The notes: generated by a model not told the origin, from the letters alone. A stretch of DNA of 64,000 bases from Candidatus Palauibacter polyketidifaciens (GCF_947581785.1 NZ_CANPVO010000040.1:50738-114737), one strand, 5' to 3'; counted from the first letter of the stretch, positions 1 through 8,601 are shown. Numbers and translations: made by a program.

Positions 1-136
1 CGAACCACATGCCGCCGCAACGGGCGCAATGGTCGAGCGTCAGCGGACCGGCGGCGTCTCCGGCCCCGGCCCCGAGCGATGTCTTCTCCATCCTGGTCCC
101 GAGACATACGGGGCACGGCCAGCGCGTCTCGCTCAC
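1..136 (-). CDS. zf-TFIIB-type zinc-ribbon protein (partial, 3' end outside window)
   Basis: A reading frame opens with GTG at 136 and stays open to the window edge (45 residues visible). A purine-rich GGGAGAG lies upstream of the GTG. The peptide contains CPVC near residues 8-11 and CARCGGMWF at 37-45, the paired CxxC layout of the zf-TFIIB zinc-ribbon family (small bacterial zinc-binding proteins of unknown role). It begins 16 bp after the stop of the membrane protein at 153-605 and is probably the last visible gene of that minus-strand operon. The family call rests on the two cysteine pairs; the function is unknown. Confidence 0.7.
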   Translation of the reverse strand, partial: MSETRWPCPVCLGTRMEKTSLGAGAGDAAGPLTLDHCARCGGMWF

Positions 137-152
137 GGCTGCGGCTCTCCCG

Positions 153-605
153 TCACGGATCGAGCAGCCCGCGCGCCGATCCCTTCTCCGACAGGTGCCG
201 TACGTCGTGGAAGGTGTACACGAGCAGGCCCGAATCCGTGATCTCAATTTCGGCCATTTCCCGCGCCATCAGTTCGTTGAGGACTTCCTCGGCCGTCGTC
301 GTGGGTACCGCCAGTTCGCCGGCGACCTCGACCGCCGTGAGCCGCCCGCCGTGGCGCCCCGCCATCTTCAGGACCTCGGCCTCGAGGGTGTCGCGGCGGA
401 GTGCCTCCCGCCGGTGTTCGATGCGGCGTCCGAGCCCGAAGTGGCGCGCCACGAGCAGGCCGCCGGCGGCGGCGGGCAGTCCGGCCGCGATGAAGAGCGC
501 GACGAGCGTCCTCAGGGCGAGCGGATCCGCACCCGAACGAAGGAACCCCCAGCCCATGAGCAGCGCCAGCGCCAGGAGAGCGACGCCTCCCAGGAGCCTG
601 CCCAC
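153..605 (-). CDS. Small membrane protein with C-terminal winged-helix-like segment
   Basis: 150 residues from a GTG start with GGGAGC about 8 bases upstream. Two hydrophobic segments near residues 4-20 and 33-52 form an N-terminal membrane hairpin. The following soluble part (about 75-135) looks like a small winged-helix domain: TAVEVAGELAVPTTTAEEVL resembles a helix-turn-helix and is followed by a strand pair. It lies 21 bp after the symporter stop and 16 bp before the zinc-ribbon gene, so it is likely co-transcribed with them. I do not recognise a named family. A membrane-tethered regulator or assembly factor is possible, but that is inference. Confidence 0.6.
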   Translation of the reverse strand: MGRLLGGVALLALALLMGWGFLRSGADPLALRTLVALFIAAGLPAAAGGLLVARHFGLGRRIEHRREALRRDTLEAEVLKMAGRHGGRLTAVEVAGELAVPTTTAEEVLNELMAREMAEIEITDSGLLVYTFHDVRHLSEKGSARGLLDP

Positions 606-626
606 CGCGTCAGCTCCCGGCCACGC

Positions 627-2144
627 TCACGCGGGATCGCCCTCGTGCACGAAGCGCTCCACAACGCCGTGGATCCGCGACACGGTCACGTCGCTCGGCG
701 GCGGCGTGACGCGGCTCACGAACCAGGTCACCAGGAAGTTCACCAGCAGACCCCACACGCCGCCGTGCAGCCCCAGCGGATTCGGGAACAGTACGAGCGT
801 GAAGTAGAGCGTCGCGAGTCCGGCCCCGATCCCCGCGAGCACGCCGGCTCTCGTCGTGATGTGCCGGCCCGGGAAGCAGACGCCGAGGACGGCCGGCATC
901 AACTGCAGCGCGCCGGATCCGGACAGCGCGACGAGCTCAACCAGGTACTCGAACGTGCTCACCGAGAGGACGTATCCGACGAAGAGGAGGGCGACGACGA
1001 TCAGCCGGCCGATGAGGATGTAGTGGTTCTGGCTCGCGTTCGTGCGGATGTAGCGCTGGTACACGTCGCGGGTGAGCACCGTCATGTTCGCGTGCAGCAT
1101 CGAATCGAGCGTCGACATCGCCGCCGCCGTCGCCCCGGCCAGGATCGCGCCCGTCAGCCACGCCGGGGCGTAGGCGAACAGCATCTCCGGGAAGATCCGG
1201 TCGGCGATCTCGATGTCCGGCATCACCAGTGCCCCGCCCAGCCCCACGAGCGCCGCCGGAATGTAGAGCGTCATCAGGTAGATGGGGGTCGTGGCGCCGA
1301 GCCACTTGATCGTGCGCGCGGAGACCGCCGTGTAGTAGCGGATGAAGAGATGCGGCTGGAAGACGATCCCGAACGAGAGGACGATGACCATCCCGAACCA
1401 CATGCCCGGCGTGAACAGGCCCTCCGGGCCCGGCAAGCTCAGCAGATCGGGCCGCTCGGCGGCCACCCGGCGCCACAGTTCGAGCGGGCCGCCGAACAGT
1501 TCGAAGGCGAGCACGAGCGCGCCCGCCCACACGGCGACGTACATCCACACGCCCTGAATCACGTCCGTCCAGTACACCGCGCGCAGGCCGCCGGCGATGA
1601 GGTAGCCCGCCGCGACGATGAGAAGAATCAGCGTGCCGAGTTCGAACGAGATCCGGTCGCCCGACGCCACGGAGAGGATGTAGCCCAGCCCCACGGCCTG
1701 GACCTGGATGTAGAGGATCGTGAACAGGACGGAGACGATCGCCGCCACGACGCGGACGGCATCCGACTCGTAGAAGTCCGCCAGCAGGTCGGCCGGCGTG
1801 ATGTAGCCGAACGTCTTGCCCAGCGCCCAGATCCGGCTGCCGAGCACGTAGGTGACGGCCCCCACGAGCACCGTCCACGCGCCCGCGGCCCAGAACCCGA
1901 TCCCGTGCGTGTAGAAGTAGCCGCCGGAACCGAGGAAGGCGAAGGCGGAATGGTAGGTCGCAACGACCGTAAGGTAGAGGACGATGAACCCCGCCTTGCG
2001 TCCGTAGAGGAGGAAGTCCTCCAGGTCCACGGACATGCGCCGGTTCGCGATCGCCCCCAGCACGATCGTGGCCACTAGGTAAACGAAGATGAGACCCGTC
2101 GCGACGACCCACGGCTCCATCAAGGCCTCGACGTCCGCAGGCAC
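627..2144 (-). CDS. Sodium:solute symporter family (SSS) transporter
   Basis: 505 residues with about 13 hydrophobic segments, typical of the SSS family of sodium-coupled importers of small organic solutes (amino acids, sugars, carboxylates). Supporting features are the N-terminal YGRKAGFIVLYLTVVATYHS region, the RAVYWTDVIQGVWMYVAVW helix that matches the family's GG-x-VxxTDxxQ signature, and AAAMSTLDSMLHAN, which matches the conserved sodium-site helix (AAxMSTxDS). The substrate cannot be read from sequence. The small membrane protein at 2146-2370 ends 1 bp upstream, the usual arrangement of a DUF3311-type partner with a pantothenate- or acetate-like symporter. Translation of the two is probably coupled. 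Confidence 0.9.
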   Translation of the reverse strand: MPADVEALMEPWVVATGLIFVYLVATIVLGAIANRRMSVDLEDFLLYGRKAGFIVLYLTVVATYHSAFAFLGSGGYFYTHGIGFWAAGAWTVLVGAVTYVLGSRIWALGKTFGYITPADLLADFYESDAVRVVAAIVSVLFTILYIQVQAVGLGYILSVASGDRISFELGTLILLIVAAGYLIAGGLRAVYWTDVIQGVWMYVAVWAGALVLAFELFGGPLELWRRVAAERPDLLSLPGPEGLFTPGMWFGMVIVLSFGIVFQPHLFIRYYTAVSARTIKWLGATTPIYLMTLYIPAALVGLGGALVMPDIEIADRIFPEMLFAYAPAWLTGAILAGATAAAMSTLDSMLHANMTVLTRDVYQRYIRTNASQNHYILIGRLIVVALLFVGYVLSVSTFEYLVELVALSGSGALQLMPAVLGVCFPGRHITTRAGVLAGIGAGLATLYFTLVLFPNPLGLHGGVWGLLVNFLVTWFVSRVTPPPSDVTVSRIHGVVERFVHEGDPA

Positions 2145-2145
2145 A

Positions 2146-2370
2146 TCACAGCCCCCGCCTCTGCACCTGGATCAGGACCCCGATGAGGAGGAAGTAGAGG
2201 ACGAGCAGGTACACGTAGAGGAAGGGCATGCCGCCGATCCACGGCTCGACGCGGTTGCCGATCCAGTACACCAGCGGTGGCTGTGTGAACGCGAACAGGA
2301 CCAGGAAGAGGACGACGAGCCGGCGGCCCGTCGGCGTGCGCGGCAGAAAGTGCGACCGGAAGCGTGTCAT
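2146..2370 (-). CDS. DUF3311-like small membrane partner of the symporter
   Basis: 74 residues from the ATG at 2370; a TTG three codons further upstream is the alternative. Two hydrophobic segments (about residues 18-38 and 47-67) separated by a short QPPLVYWIGNR-type loop, in the style of small DUF3311 proteins that sit next to sodium:solute symporters. The stop is separated by a single base from the symporter start. The role is probably accessory (stability or assembly of the transporter). The family assignment is from layout and neighbour, so it is moderately sure. Confidence 0.65.
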   Translation of the reverse strand: MTRFRSHFLPRTPTGRRLVVLFLVLFAFTQPPLVYWIGNRVEPWIGGMPFLYVYLLVLYFLLIGVLIQVQRRGL

Positions 2371-2470
2371 GGCTGCCAACCTATTGGCCGGTCCGCACCG
2401 GCGGCCAGCCGTAGCAATCCCTGGAACCCCGCGTCAGCGCCGAGAGCGGCGAAGCGCTCGGCGCCTGGCG

Positions 2471-3616
2471 TCAGCGGCGGGCGTCCTCGCCCACGATCGT
2501 CACGTCGAAGCGGTCGAGGACGAGGTCGATCGGGTTCCCGATCGTGAGCCGGCCGTCGCCGGCGAAGAGCAGCGCGACCGGCTTGCGGTCGTCCGGGCCC
2601 GCGTTCCCGTCGCGGTCCAGATCGCGCGCCACGATCAGGGAACCGGAATCGCCGCCCTTGCTGAAGTTGCAGCACACCATGATCTGACCGGTGAAGCGGG
2701 CCGCCTGCGACCCGGCCGACCCGTAGGTCACGTTGATCGACGTGTTGACCGCCTCCACCTCCCCGACCGTGAGGCGAGTCGTCCGTCCGTACTTCTGGAC
2801 CTGCAGCCCCGGCTTTGCCGCCATCGTCGTGCTGCGCGGCGACCCATAGCCCCCCACCGGCGTCTCCGGCAGCACGTCGTCCGTGCGCGCGATCGCCGCA
2901 TCGATCCGGTTGGACGCGAACGGCGACAGGACCACGGGTTCGAACGCCGTCAGCGTGCCGATCGCGTCCCCGGGATCAGAGCCGCCATCCACGGGGCCCG
3001 GCTGCAGGAGAACGTCGCCCACCTGGCCCTCGCCGCCCGGCACGAACACGTGCCAGTTGCTAAGGGCGTACCGGCGGTCGCCATCGGTTACGACGGCGCC
3101 GATCGTGCCCGCCGTCGAGCGGGTGTGTCCCGTGGACACGCCCATGGGCACCGGCCGGTCGAAACGTCCCGTGGGGACGGGCCCTTCGTCCGCCGAGACC
3201 GGGGCGACGGGCTCCGGCGGCAGAATCCGGAACGGGCCGGCCGGCTCGACGGTGACGGCGAAGAGACCGAGTGCCTCCGGGATGCCCTCGAAACCACGGG
3301 GTCCCGGCGAGGCGCCGGGGTCGACGAAGACCTTGATCGTCGGCGTTCCGGCGTCCGTGAAGCCGATCCCCACGCCGACCACGCCCGGCACGGCGAAGAG
3401 CATCGATTCGTTGTCGCTCTGAACCTGCATGGCGGCAGTCAGCAACTCCTGAGCCGAGGCGCCCGGGGGAAGCAGCGGCGGCCGCGTCGGGAGCGGCGGC
3501 GGAGGCAGCGTCGGGGGCCGCGTCGGCCAGGACGTCAGCGTCCAGTGGATGCCGACCCCGACGCAAGTCACGGCCGCGATGGCGACCGCAAGGACGAGGT
3601 TCCGGCGCGGTGTCAT
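2471..3616 (-). CDS. Exported trypsin-fold serine protease (NAL1-like)
   Basis: 381 residues from the ATG at 3616, chosen because GGAGGACAGGCG directly precedes it; a longer frame to 3721 lacks support. A hydrophobic N-terminal helix (about 6-25) and a proline-rich stretch lead into a region with VPGVVGVGIG (about 76-85). The chymotrypsin-fold triad is visible: His189 in NWHV, Asp239 in RIDAAIA and Ser324 in GGDSGS. YGRTT (about 276-280) is another family hallmark. This resembles NAL1/trypsin-like proteins that hold an N-terminal VxGVGIG module. The small ORF at 3636-3881 carries the same module and lies 19 bp upstream in the same operon. The substrate is unknown; action outside the cytoplasm is likely. 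Confidence 0.85.
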   Translation of the reverse strand: MTPRRNLVLAVAIAAVTCVGVGIHWTLTSWPTRPPTLPPPPLPTRPPLLPPGASAQELLTAAMQVQSDNESMLFAVPGVVGVGIGFTDAGTPTIKVFVDPGASPGPRGFEGIPEALGLFAVTVEPAGPFRILPPEPVAPVSADEGPVPTGRFDRPVPMGVSTGHTRSTAGTIGAVVTDGDRRYALSNWHVFVPGGEGQVGDVLLQPGPVDGGSDPGDAIGTLTAFEPVVLSPFASNRIDAAIARTDDVLPETPVGGYGSPRSTTMAAKPGLQVQKYGRTTRLTVGEVEAVNTSINVTYGSAGSQAARFTGQIMVCCNFSKGGDSGSLIVARDLDRDGNAGPDDRKPVALLFAGDGRLTIGNPIDLVLDRFDVTIVGEDARR

Positions 3617-3635
3617 CGCCTGTCCTCCGCGTCCC

Positions 3636-3881
3636 TCACGCGCTGCCGGCCGATGAGTCGGCCGGTCCGTTGCCCTGCGCCCGGAACGGCCCTCCGCCGA
3701 CCACCCGCACCGGGTGTCCATCGTAACGGTCGGGGATCGATTTCCGGGATGAGGACCCGGAGAGGTAAACCTTCAGGCACGGGTCCCCGTTTTCGGCCCC
3801 GATGCCCACGGCGGACACGTCCCTGCGCGAAAGCAGCTTCTCGGCGAGTCGCTGCTGTGCATCTTCGATCGAGCGTTTCAT
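3636..3881 (-). CDS. Small protein related to the protease N-terminal module
   Basis: 81 residues with an excellent ribosome site (AAGGAGGCGC before ATG). Residues about 20-41 read DVSAVGIGAENGDPCLKVYL, which parallels the protease's VVGVGIGFTDAGTPTIKVFV and is followed in both by a basic loop and a short V(R/T)V strand. It therefore looks like a free-standing copy of the module found at the start of the NAL1-like protease next door. There is no signal peptide, so it probably stays in the cytoplasm, unlike the protease. The function is unknown: inhibitor, chaperone-like partner or a decayed paralogue are all possible. Confidence 0.65.
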   Translation of the reverse strand: MKRSIEDAQQRLAEKLLSRRDVSAVGIGAENGDPCLKVYLSGSSSRKSIPDRYDGHPVRVVGGGPFRAQGNGPADSSAGSA

Positions 3882-3960
3882 GCGCCTCCTTACGAGAGTC
3901 CCGCTCTCCAGGTGTCGGCGTGGCCGCGAACCGTTGTGCTGTCGGCGAAGGATCGCCGCT

Positions 3961-5283
3961 TCACGGCGTCCCCGCGAGCGGCCGGTGTCGGTAAACCACT
4001 CCGGCCCGCATCACGAGCACGACATGCTCGAGGGCGCCGATATCCGCTGTCGGATCTCCCGCTACGGCGATCACATCGGCCTCGAACCCCGGCGCCAGCG
4101 TGCCCACCGTCTCCTCGAGTTCGAGCGAAGCCGCCGCCAGGCTCGTGGCCGACACGATGGCCTCCATCGGGTCCTGTCCGCCCTCACGCACTCTGTACAC
4201 CAGTTCCGTCCAATTGCGCCCGTGCGCTCCGGCCACGGCGTCGGTCCCGAACACGATATCGAGCCCCTCGACGTCGAGAGCCTCGCGGAAGGCGGCGAGC
4301 GCGACCGGCACCGCCGCGCGCATCTGACGAAATCCGTCTTCCGTGTAGTTCCCGACGCCGAGGTAGCGGTCCTGGTTTACGAAGTAGTTCTCGAAGATCA
4401 GGTGGGTGTGCGGATCGTAGTAGAGTTGCCGTTCGGCGAGCAGTTCGAGCGTCTCGCGGTCGAGGAGGGCGCCGTGCTCGATCTGCCGGCAGCCGGCGAG
4501 GGCGGAGCGCCGCGCGCTCTCGGGGCCGTGAGCGTGGACCACGGCGCGCAGGCCCCGCTCGCGCGCCCGGCCGCAGGCGGCGTCGAGCTGCTCCTGGCTC
4601 AGCGTAGGGGTGCCGCCGACCCTGATGCTGGCGGACGCGAAGATCTTGATCACGTCCGCTCCCGCCGCCGCCAGTTCGTCCACGCGCGCGCGGATCTCCT
4701 CCGGTCCGCCGCTCCCGAGCGTGATGGGCTCGATCGACGTGAGGATCCGCGGTCCCGGCAGCGAGCCGCGCGCGATCGCGTCCCGGACCGGCACGTCCTC
4801 CGGTCCGCCCAGGCTCTGCACGGTCGTGACGCCGCTCGCGAGCATGTTCCAGGCGTTCTCGGCCGCGTAAAGCACGCGGTCTTCCGCCGTGTTCGTCGAC
4901 GCCGCGCTGCTCAGCCGTCCTGTCGCCGCGTCGAAGTGCCAACCGAGGTGGACGTGCGTGTCGATGAGCCCCGGCAGCACAGTCGCCCCCGGCAGTCGGT
5001 ATACGACGGCGCCCTGCGTGGCCCCCGCCTCGGCGATGGCTTCGATCCGTCCGTCCCGCACCACGAGTTCCCTGCCCGTGAGCGCGGCGCCGCGCCCGTC
5101 CAGGATCCGATCCGCCCGGATCACGACGGCGGCGTCCGGACCTGCGGGGTGCAAATCCGATGCGTCCCGCCCCCCGTCCGTCGCGCACCCGCCCGCCGCC
5201 GGCATCAATGAGATCGAGACGGCGGCGACGAGGATCGTCACGGCCCTGCGGCGTCGCGTCGGTACGATCGCGCGGCGCGGCAT
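3961..5283 (-). CDS. Amidohydrolase family lipoprotein (imidazolonepropionase-like)
   Basis: 440 residues. The N-terminus has a basic stretch, a hydrophobic core and a lipobox-like AAGGC near residue 33, so it is probably a lipoprotein. Metal-dependent amidohydrolase hallmarks follow: PGLIDTHVHLGWH for the HxH pair, KIFASAS where the metal-bridging Lys is expected, VHAHGP and IEHGA for the two later histidines, and FGTDA for the catalytic Asp. It is of usual length for the family, which cleaves C-N bonds in cyclic amides, ureas or dipeptides. The start lies 2 bp after the HEPN gene stop, so the HEPN/MNT pair and this gene appear to form one operon. The substrate is unknown. Confidence 0.88.
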   Translation of the reverse strand: MPRRAIVPTRRRRAVTILVAAVSISLMPAAGGCATDGGRDASDLHPAGPDAAVVIRADRILDGRGAALTGRELVVRDGRIEAIAEAGATQGAVVYRLPGATVLPGLIDTHVHLGWHFDAATGRLSSAASTNTAEDRVLYAAENAWNMLASGVTTVQSLGGPEDVPVRDAIARGSLPGPRILTSIEPITLGSGGPEEIRARVDELAAAGADVIKIFASASIRVGGTPTLSQEQLDAACGRARERGLRAVVHAHGPESARRSALAGCRQIEHGALLDRETLELLAERQLYYDPHTHLIFENYFVNQDRYLGVGNYTEDGFRQMRAAVPVALAAFREALDVEGLDIVFGTDAVAGAHGRNWTELVYRVREGGQDPMEAIVSATSLAAASLELEETVGTLAPGFEADVIAVAGDPTADIGALEHVVLVMRAGVVYRHRPLAGTP

Positions 5284-5285
5284 GG

Positions 5286-5699
5286 CTAGGGCCCGGCGTC
5301 GGCGCCGTGCAACAACTTCGCGGCCCAGTTCACGACGGTCTCGGCAATCTCCACAGCTTCGAGGTATTGCGCCTCCGAGACAGGCACGCCCGGACCCGGA
5401 TAGCGAGTCGCGACGGCATAGGGAGTGAGGCGTCCGACGCGGCGAAGGTCCGCCGGAATCGGTTCTCCGTGCGACTCGAGGATATGGAGCAGGTGCGCCA
5501 GATCATGCACATAGGGGAACTCGACGTCGCGCGATAGCAGCACGCCCTTCAGCGCCTTCTCCGCTGCCTGCTGCGCGTCGAAGCAGAGGTCCTCCAGGTA
5601 GATGCCGGCGAGGCGGTTCCCGGCCCGGGTCAGATTGCTCCGTGCGCGGCTGAGCCATTCGCGCGGGTCAGTGGATGGATGACGCTCAGGCTGCGTCAT
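5286..5699 (-). CDS. HEPN-domain protein (toxin of HEPN/MNT pair)
   Basis: 137 residues from the ATG at 5699, which overlaps the end of the nucleotidyltransferase gene by 14 bp; a longer frame to 5768 is possible but less economical. The sequence reads as a four-helix HEPN domain with WLSRARSNL at the start and LCFDAQQAAEKALKGVL, the conserved FxAQQAAEKALKA helix. The RNase-type RxxxxH motif is not clear in the C-terminal helix, which is usual for the MNT-associated subgroup. Such proteins form toxin-antitoxin pairs where the MNT enzyme modifies and silences the HEPN partner. It lies between the MNT gene and the amidohydrolase. Confidence 0.85.
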   Translation of the reverse strand: MTQPERHPSTDPREWLSRARSNLTRAGNRLAGIYLEDLCFDAQQAAEKALKGVLLSRDVEFPYVHDLAHLLHILESHGEPIPADLRRVGRLTPYAVATRYPGPGVPVSEAQYLEAVEIAETVVNWAAKLLHGADAGP

Positions 5700-6054
5700 A
5701 GACCACCCGGCCTTCCCGCAGCGCCGGCTTGATGACGAACGCGTGCACATCCCGATAGCGTTCGACATCGCCGGGGGTTACGACGACGACATCGACCGCG
5801 GCCGCGACGCCGTAAAGTTCCTCGTAGATATCCCCCATCACATCCCAGTTGTTTTCACACTGCTTGATGACGAGAAGGTCGACATCGCTGTGCGGGCCCA
5901 TCTCACCGCGGGCGGCGGAGCCGAAGAGTATGACTTTCTCCGGTTGAGAGGCGACGACGATTCGCTGGACGATCTCGTCCAGCGTCGCGTCATCGAGCGA
6001 ACGCCCGCCGTTCCGCGGCGCGCGCGCCGCCTTCGCCTTCAACCCCCCGCTCAT
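5686..6054 (-). CDS. MNT-type nucleotidyltransferase (antitoxin of HEPN/MNT pair)
   Basis: 122 residues from ATG 6054; ATG codons at 6096 and 6123 are in frame, and none has a clear ribosome site. The polymerase-beta fold signature is present: ILFGSAARGEMGPHSDVDLL gives the GSxxRG...SDxDL motif with two metal-binding Asp residues, and a third acidic residue sits in AVDVVVVTP. Minimal nucleotidyltransferases of this type act as antitoxins by adding nucleotides to the HEPN partner encoded immediately downstream. The overlap of the two genes supports a functional pair. Confidence 0.88.
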   Translation of the reverse strand: MSGGLKAKAARAPRNGGRSLDDATLDEIVQRIVVASQPEKVILFGSAARGEMGPHSDVDLLVIKQCENNWDVMGDIYEELYGVAAAVDVVVVTPGDVERYRDVHAFVIKPALREGRVVYDAA

Positions 6055-6236
6055 GGATCGAACGTATTCGGATTCGATCGGACCGGCGATGGCCATACCG
6101 GGCCGGGGAAGTCGGCAGTGCATTGGAAGCAGGGGCAGTTTGCCTCAGCCGCAGGTGTCGGACATGGTAGGTGAGAAGCGAGAGTTGTAGCGCCCCGCGC
6201 CCGTCGGATCACCGAATGCTCGACCCGGAGGCACCC

Positions 6237-6800
6237 ATGACGAACACGCTTGCCCGGCCACGCCGTTTCCATGCGCGATTCGCTCTCCCGGTGATGTGCG
6301 CCGCGGCGTGGTCCACATTCAACATCGGGTCGGCGCTCATGGCCGTATCGCTCTCCGCACAGGATGCCGCCGGTGGGCAGGATGATGCGCGGGGCGAGGT
6401 CTCCGCGGTCCTCGACGCGCTCCACGCGGCCGCCTCGGAGGCCAACTTCGACCGCTACTTCAGCCTCTACGCCGGCGAGGCCGTCTTCCTCGGCACCGAC
6501 GCGACCGAGCGCTGGACACGCGAGGAGTTCATGGACTACACGAGGGCGCGCTTCGACACGGGCACGGGCTGGACCTACCACATGATCGAGCGCCACATCG
6601 CGATCGCGCCCGGCGGGCGCACCGCGTGGTTCGACGAGCGCCTCGAAAACGCCAACCTCGGTGAAACGCGCGGCAGCGGCGTGCTGGTGATGGAAGATGG
6701 GGGTTGGAAGATCGCTCAGTACAACCTCACGATCCCGATACCCAACGAGATGGCCCGCGAGGTCGCCCAGCGGATCCGGGCGCTGCCGGGCGGCGGCTAA
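6237..6800 (+). CDS. Exported SnoaL/DUF4440-like protein
   Basis: 187 residues from ATG 6237, selected because CCGGAGGCACCC lies just upstream. An N-terminal hydrophobic stretch (about 17-40) ending near LSAQ indicates a signal peptide. The mature part has the NTF2-like pattern: VLDALHAAASEANFDRYFSL helices, an aromatic-lined pocket region (FLGTDATERWTREEFMDY) and C-terminal strands ending GWKIAQYNLTIPIP, as in SnoaL_3/DUF4440 proteins. These bind small molecules or act as simple hydrolase/isomerase scaffolds. It is convergent with the ABC importer that ends at 6797; the two reading frames overlap by 4 bp at their ends. The specific role is unknown. Confidence 0.8.
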   Translation: MTNTLARPRRFHARFALPVMCAAAWSTFNIGSALMAVSLSAQDAAGGQDDARGEVSAVLDALHAAASEANFDRYFSLYAGEAVFLGTDATERWTREEFMDYTRARFDTGTGWTYHMIERHIAIAPGGRTAWFDERLENANLGETRGSGVLVMEDGGWKIAQYNLTIPIPNEMAREVAQRIRALPGGG

Positions 6801-7576
6801 GCCGACCCGGTCGTCCTGACCTCGAAGCGGCCATCTCCCGGGGAGAACCGGATCGCGTCGGTGTCGAAAGCGTCGCCGAGCGCGCCGCTGCGGCTCAGCG
6901 CGTCGGGCGTACCGACCGAAAAGCCGCCCTCGCCGTCGAGCAGCCAAACGCTGTCGGCGAGCTGAAGCGACAGGTCGAGGTCGTGGCTCGACAGCAGGAC
7001 GATCTGCCCCTTCTCTCTGGCCTGGGAACGCAGGAGGGCCATGATCTCGACGCGGCTCGGCAGATCGAGGAAGGCCGTGATCTCGTCGAGCACCATGAGC
7101 CGCGGGGTCTGTGCGAGCGCCCGCGCAATCATCACGCGCTGTCGCTCGCCGTCGCTCAGATCGCTGAAGAAGCGCCGCAGGAACGGCTCGACGTCCGTGA
7201 CTGCGACGGCGGCGGCGATCGCGTTCCTGTCGTCGTCCGCCAGTCCGCCCTGCCAGCGCGTGAAAGGCTGCCGGGCGAGCGCGATGACGTCGTCCACGCG
7301 GAGACCCGGATTGAACCGTCGCTCGGTCAGCACCACGGCGATGCGGCGCGCGCGCGTCGCCGGCCGCATGGCCGCAATGTCTTCGCCGTCGAGCTGTGCG
7401 GTTCCGTCGAGCGACGCTTGCAGCCCCGCGATCGTGCGCATGAGCGTCGATTTCCCGGAACCGTTGCGGCCGAGGATGCAGACGAAGTCACCGGGAGCGG
7501 CCGAGAGATCGATCCCGGAGAGGACGAAGGCCCCCGCGTTGCGGTAGCCCACGGCGAGCGACCGCAGATCCAGCAT
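6797..7576 (-). CDS. ABC importer ATPase (FecE/BtuD-like)
   Basis: 259 residues starting at ATG 7576, which shares one base with the permease stop (TGATG). All nucleotide-binding motifs are present: Walker A GRNGSGKST near residue 36, the signature LSDGERQR, Walker B RLMVLDE and the switch His in LLSSHDLDL. The order binding lipoprotein-permease-ATPase matches Fe3+-siderophore, haem or cobalamin uptake systems. It powers import across the inner membrane together with the permease encoded just upstream. The C-terminal 30 residues are extended compared with typical FecE proteins. Confidence 0.92.
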   Translation of the reverse strand: MLDLRSLAVGYRNAGAFVLSGIDLSAAPGDFVCILGRNGSGKSTLMRTIAGLQASLDGTAQLDGEDIAAMRPATRARRIAVVLTERRFNPGLRVDDVIALARQPFTRWQGGLADDDRNAIAAAVAVTDVEPFLRRFFSDLSDGERQRVMIARALAQTPRLMVLDEITAFLDLPSRVEIMALLRSQAREKGQIVLLSSHDLDLSLQLADSVWLLDGEGGFSVGTPDALSRSGALGDAFDTDAIRFSPGDGRFEVRTTGSA

Positions 7577-8601
7577 CAGCGCCACTGCCTCACGGCCGGC
7601 GAGAAAATCAGGATGAGAATCACGACCGGAGCGCCGACGATGGCGAGGATCGCGTTCAGGTGCAGGAAGTGCTGTTCCCACGGCGCATGGATGATGGCGT
7701 CGCCGGCGAGGGCAAGCAGCGCGCCGCCGAGTCCGGCGAGTGGAAGGAGCGGGAGGATCCGCGCCGTTCCGGCCAGTGCCCGGGCGAAGTGGGGCGCGAT
7801 GAGGCCGACGAAGCTCACCGGCCCGCAGAAGGCCACCACGGGCGCCACGAGGAGAACGGTTGCCGCGAGAACGGCATGTCGTAACGACGTCACCTTGACG
7901 CCGAGGCTGCGGGCGTAGGTCTCGCCGAGAAGCAGCGAGCTGAGCGGCTTGGCCGTCGCGACGGCGGCACTGATACCGATGACGATCGGCAGCGCGAGCC
8001 ACGGCAGCGCTTCGGGCGCGACGCCGGCAAAGCTCGCATCCTGCCACCCGCCATAAACGCGACCGCCGGCGCGGGCCGCGAAGTGAAGCAGAACGCTCGT
8101 GAGGCCCTGGGACGTGAAACCGAGCATGAGGCCAATGACGAGCAGCGTGATGGCGCCGACGCGGCGGCCGATGGCAAGCATGACGAACGCCGCGATCGCG
8201 ACCCCCGTGGCGGCCGCGAGCGTGATGCTGGGGCCCTCGAAGAAGGTGAGGAACGACACGGCTGCGGGACCCGCGAACGCCGCCGCGGTCACGGTGAGGG
8301 CGACCCCGAGCTGGCCGCCCGCGAGGAGGCCGAGGGACCACGCGTCGGCGACCGGATTCCGGAAGAGGGCCTGCATCAGCACGCCCGCCATGCCGAGCGC
8401 GCCGCCGGCGATGATCGCGGCGACGACCCTCGGGAGGCGAATATCGAGGACGATCTGCCGAGCGAGGTCGGTCGACTGCGTCCCCGTCAGCGCGCCGAGC
8501 GTGTCAGCCAGGGGAAGCGCGATCTGCCCATAGGTCAGCGTCAGCAGGGAGAGTGCGGCGAGCGCGGCGAGGAGAGCGGCGGAACTGGTGTGGCGTCGCA
8601 T
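7576..8601 (-). CDS. FecCD-type ABC importer permease
   Basis: 341 residues from ATG 8601, which overlaps the stop of the binding protein by one base. About ten hydrophobic segments, with the FecCD family signatures: RLPRVVAAIIAGGALGMAGV at about 53-72, ALFRNPVADAWSLGL, and PVSFVGLIAPHFAR, the loop that contacts the ATPase. It forms the homodimeric channel for siderophore-, haem- or cobalamin-type substrates. No outer-membrane TonB-dependent receptor is encoded in the window, so the ligand cannot be named. Confidence 0.92.
   Translation of the reverse strand: MRRHTSSAALLAALAALSLLTLTYGQIALPLADTLGALTGTQSTDLARQIVLDIRLPRVVAAIIAGGALGMAGVLMQALFRNPVADAWSLGLLAGGQLGVALTVTAAAFAGPAAVSFLTFFEGPSITLAAATGVAIAAFVMLAIGRRVGAITLLVIGLMLGFTSQGLTSVLLHFAARAGGRVYGGWQDASFAGVAPEALPWLALPIVIGISAAVATAKPLSSLLLGETYARSLGVKVTSLRHAVLAATVLLVAPVVAFCGPVSFVGLIAPHFARALAGTARILPLLPLAGLGGALLALAGDAIIHAPWEQHFLHLNAILAIVGAPVVILILIFSPAVRQWR

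Noticed and set aside
9..2078. Long open frame on the strand opposite the symporter genes
   Set aside because: It is rich in Arg, Asp, Glu and His in low-complexity runs and mirrors the codon structure of the real minus-strand genes. No domain is recognisable.
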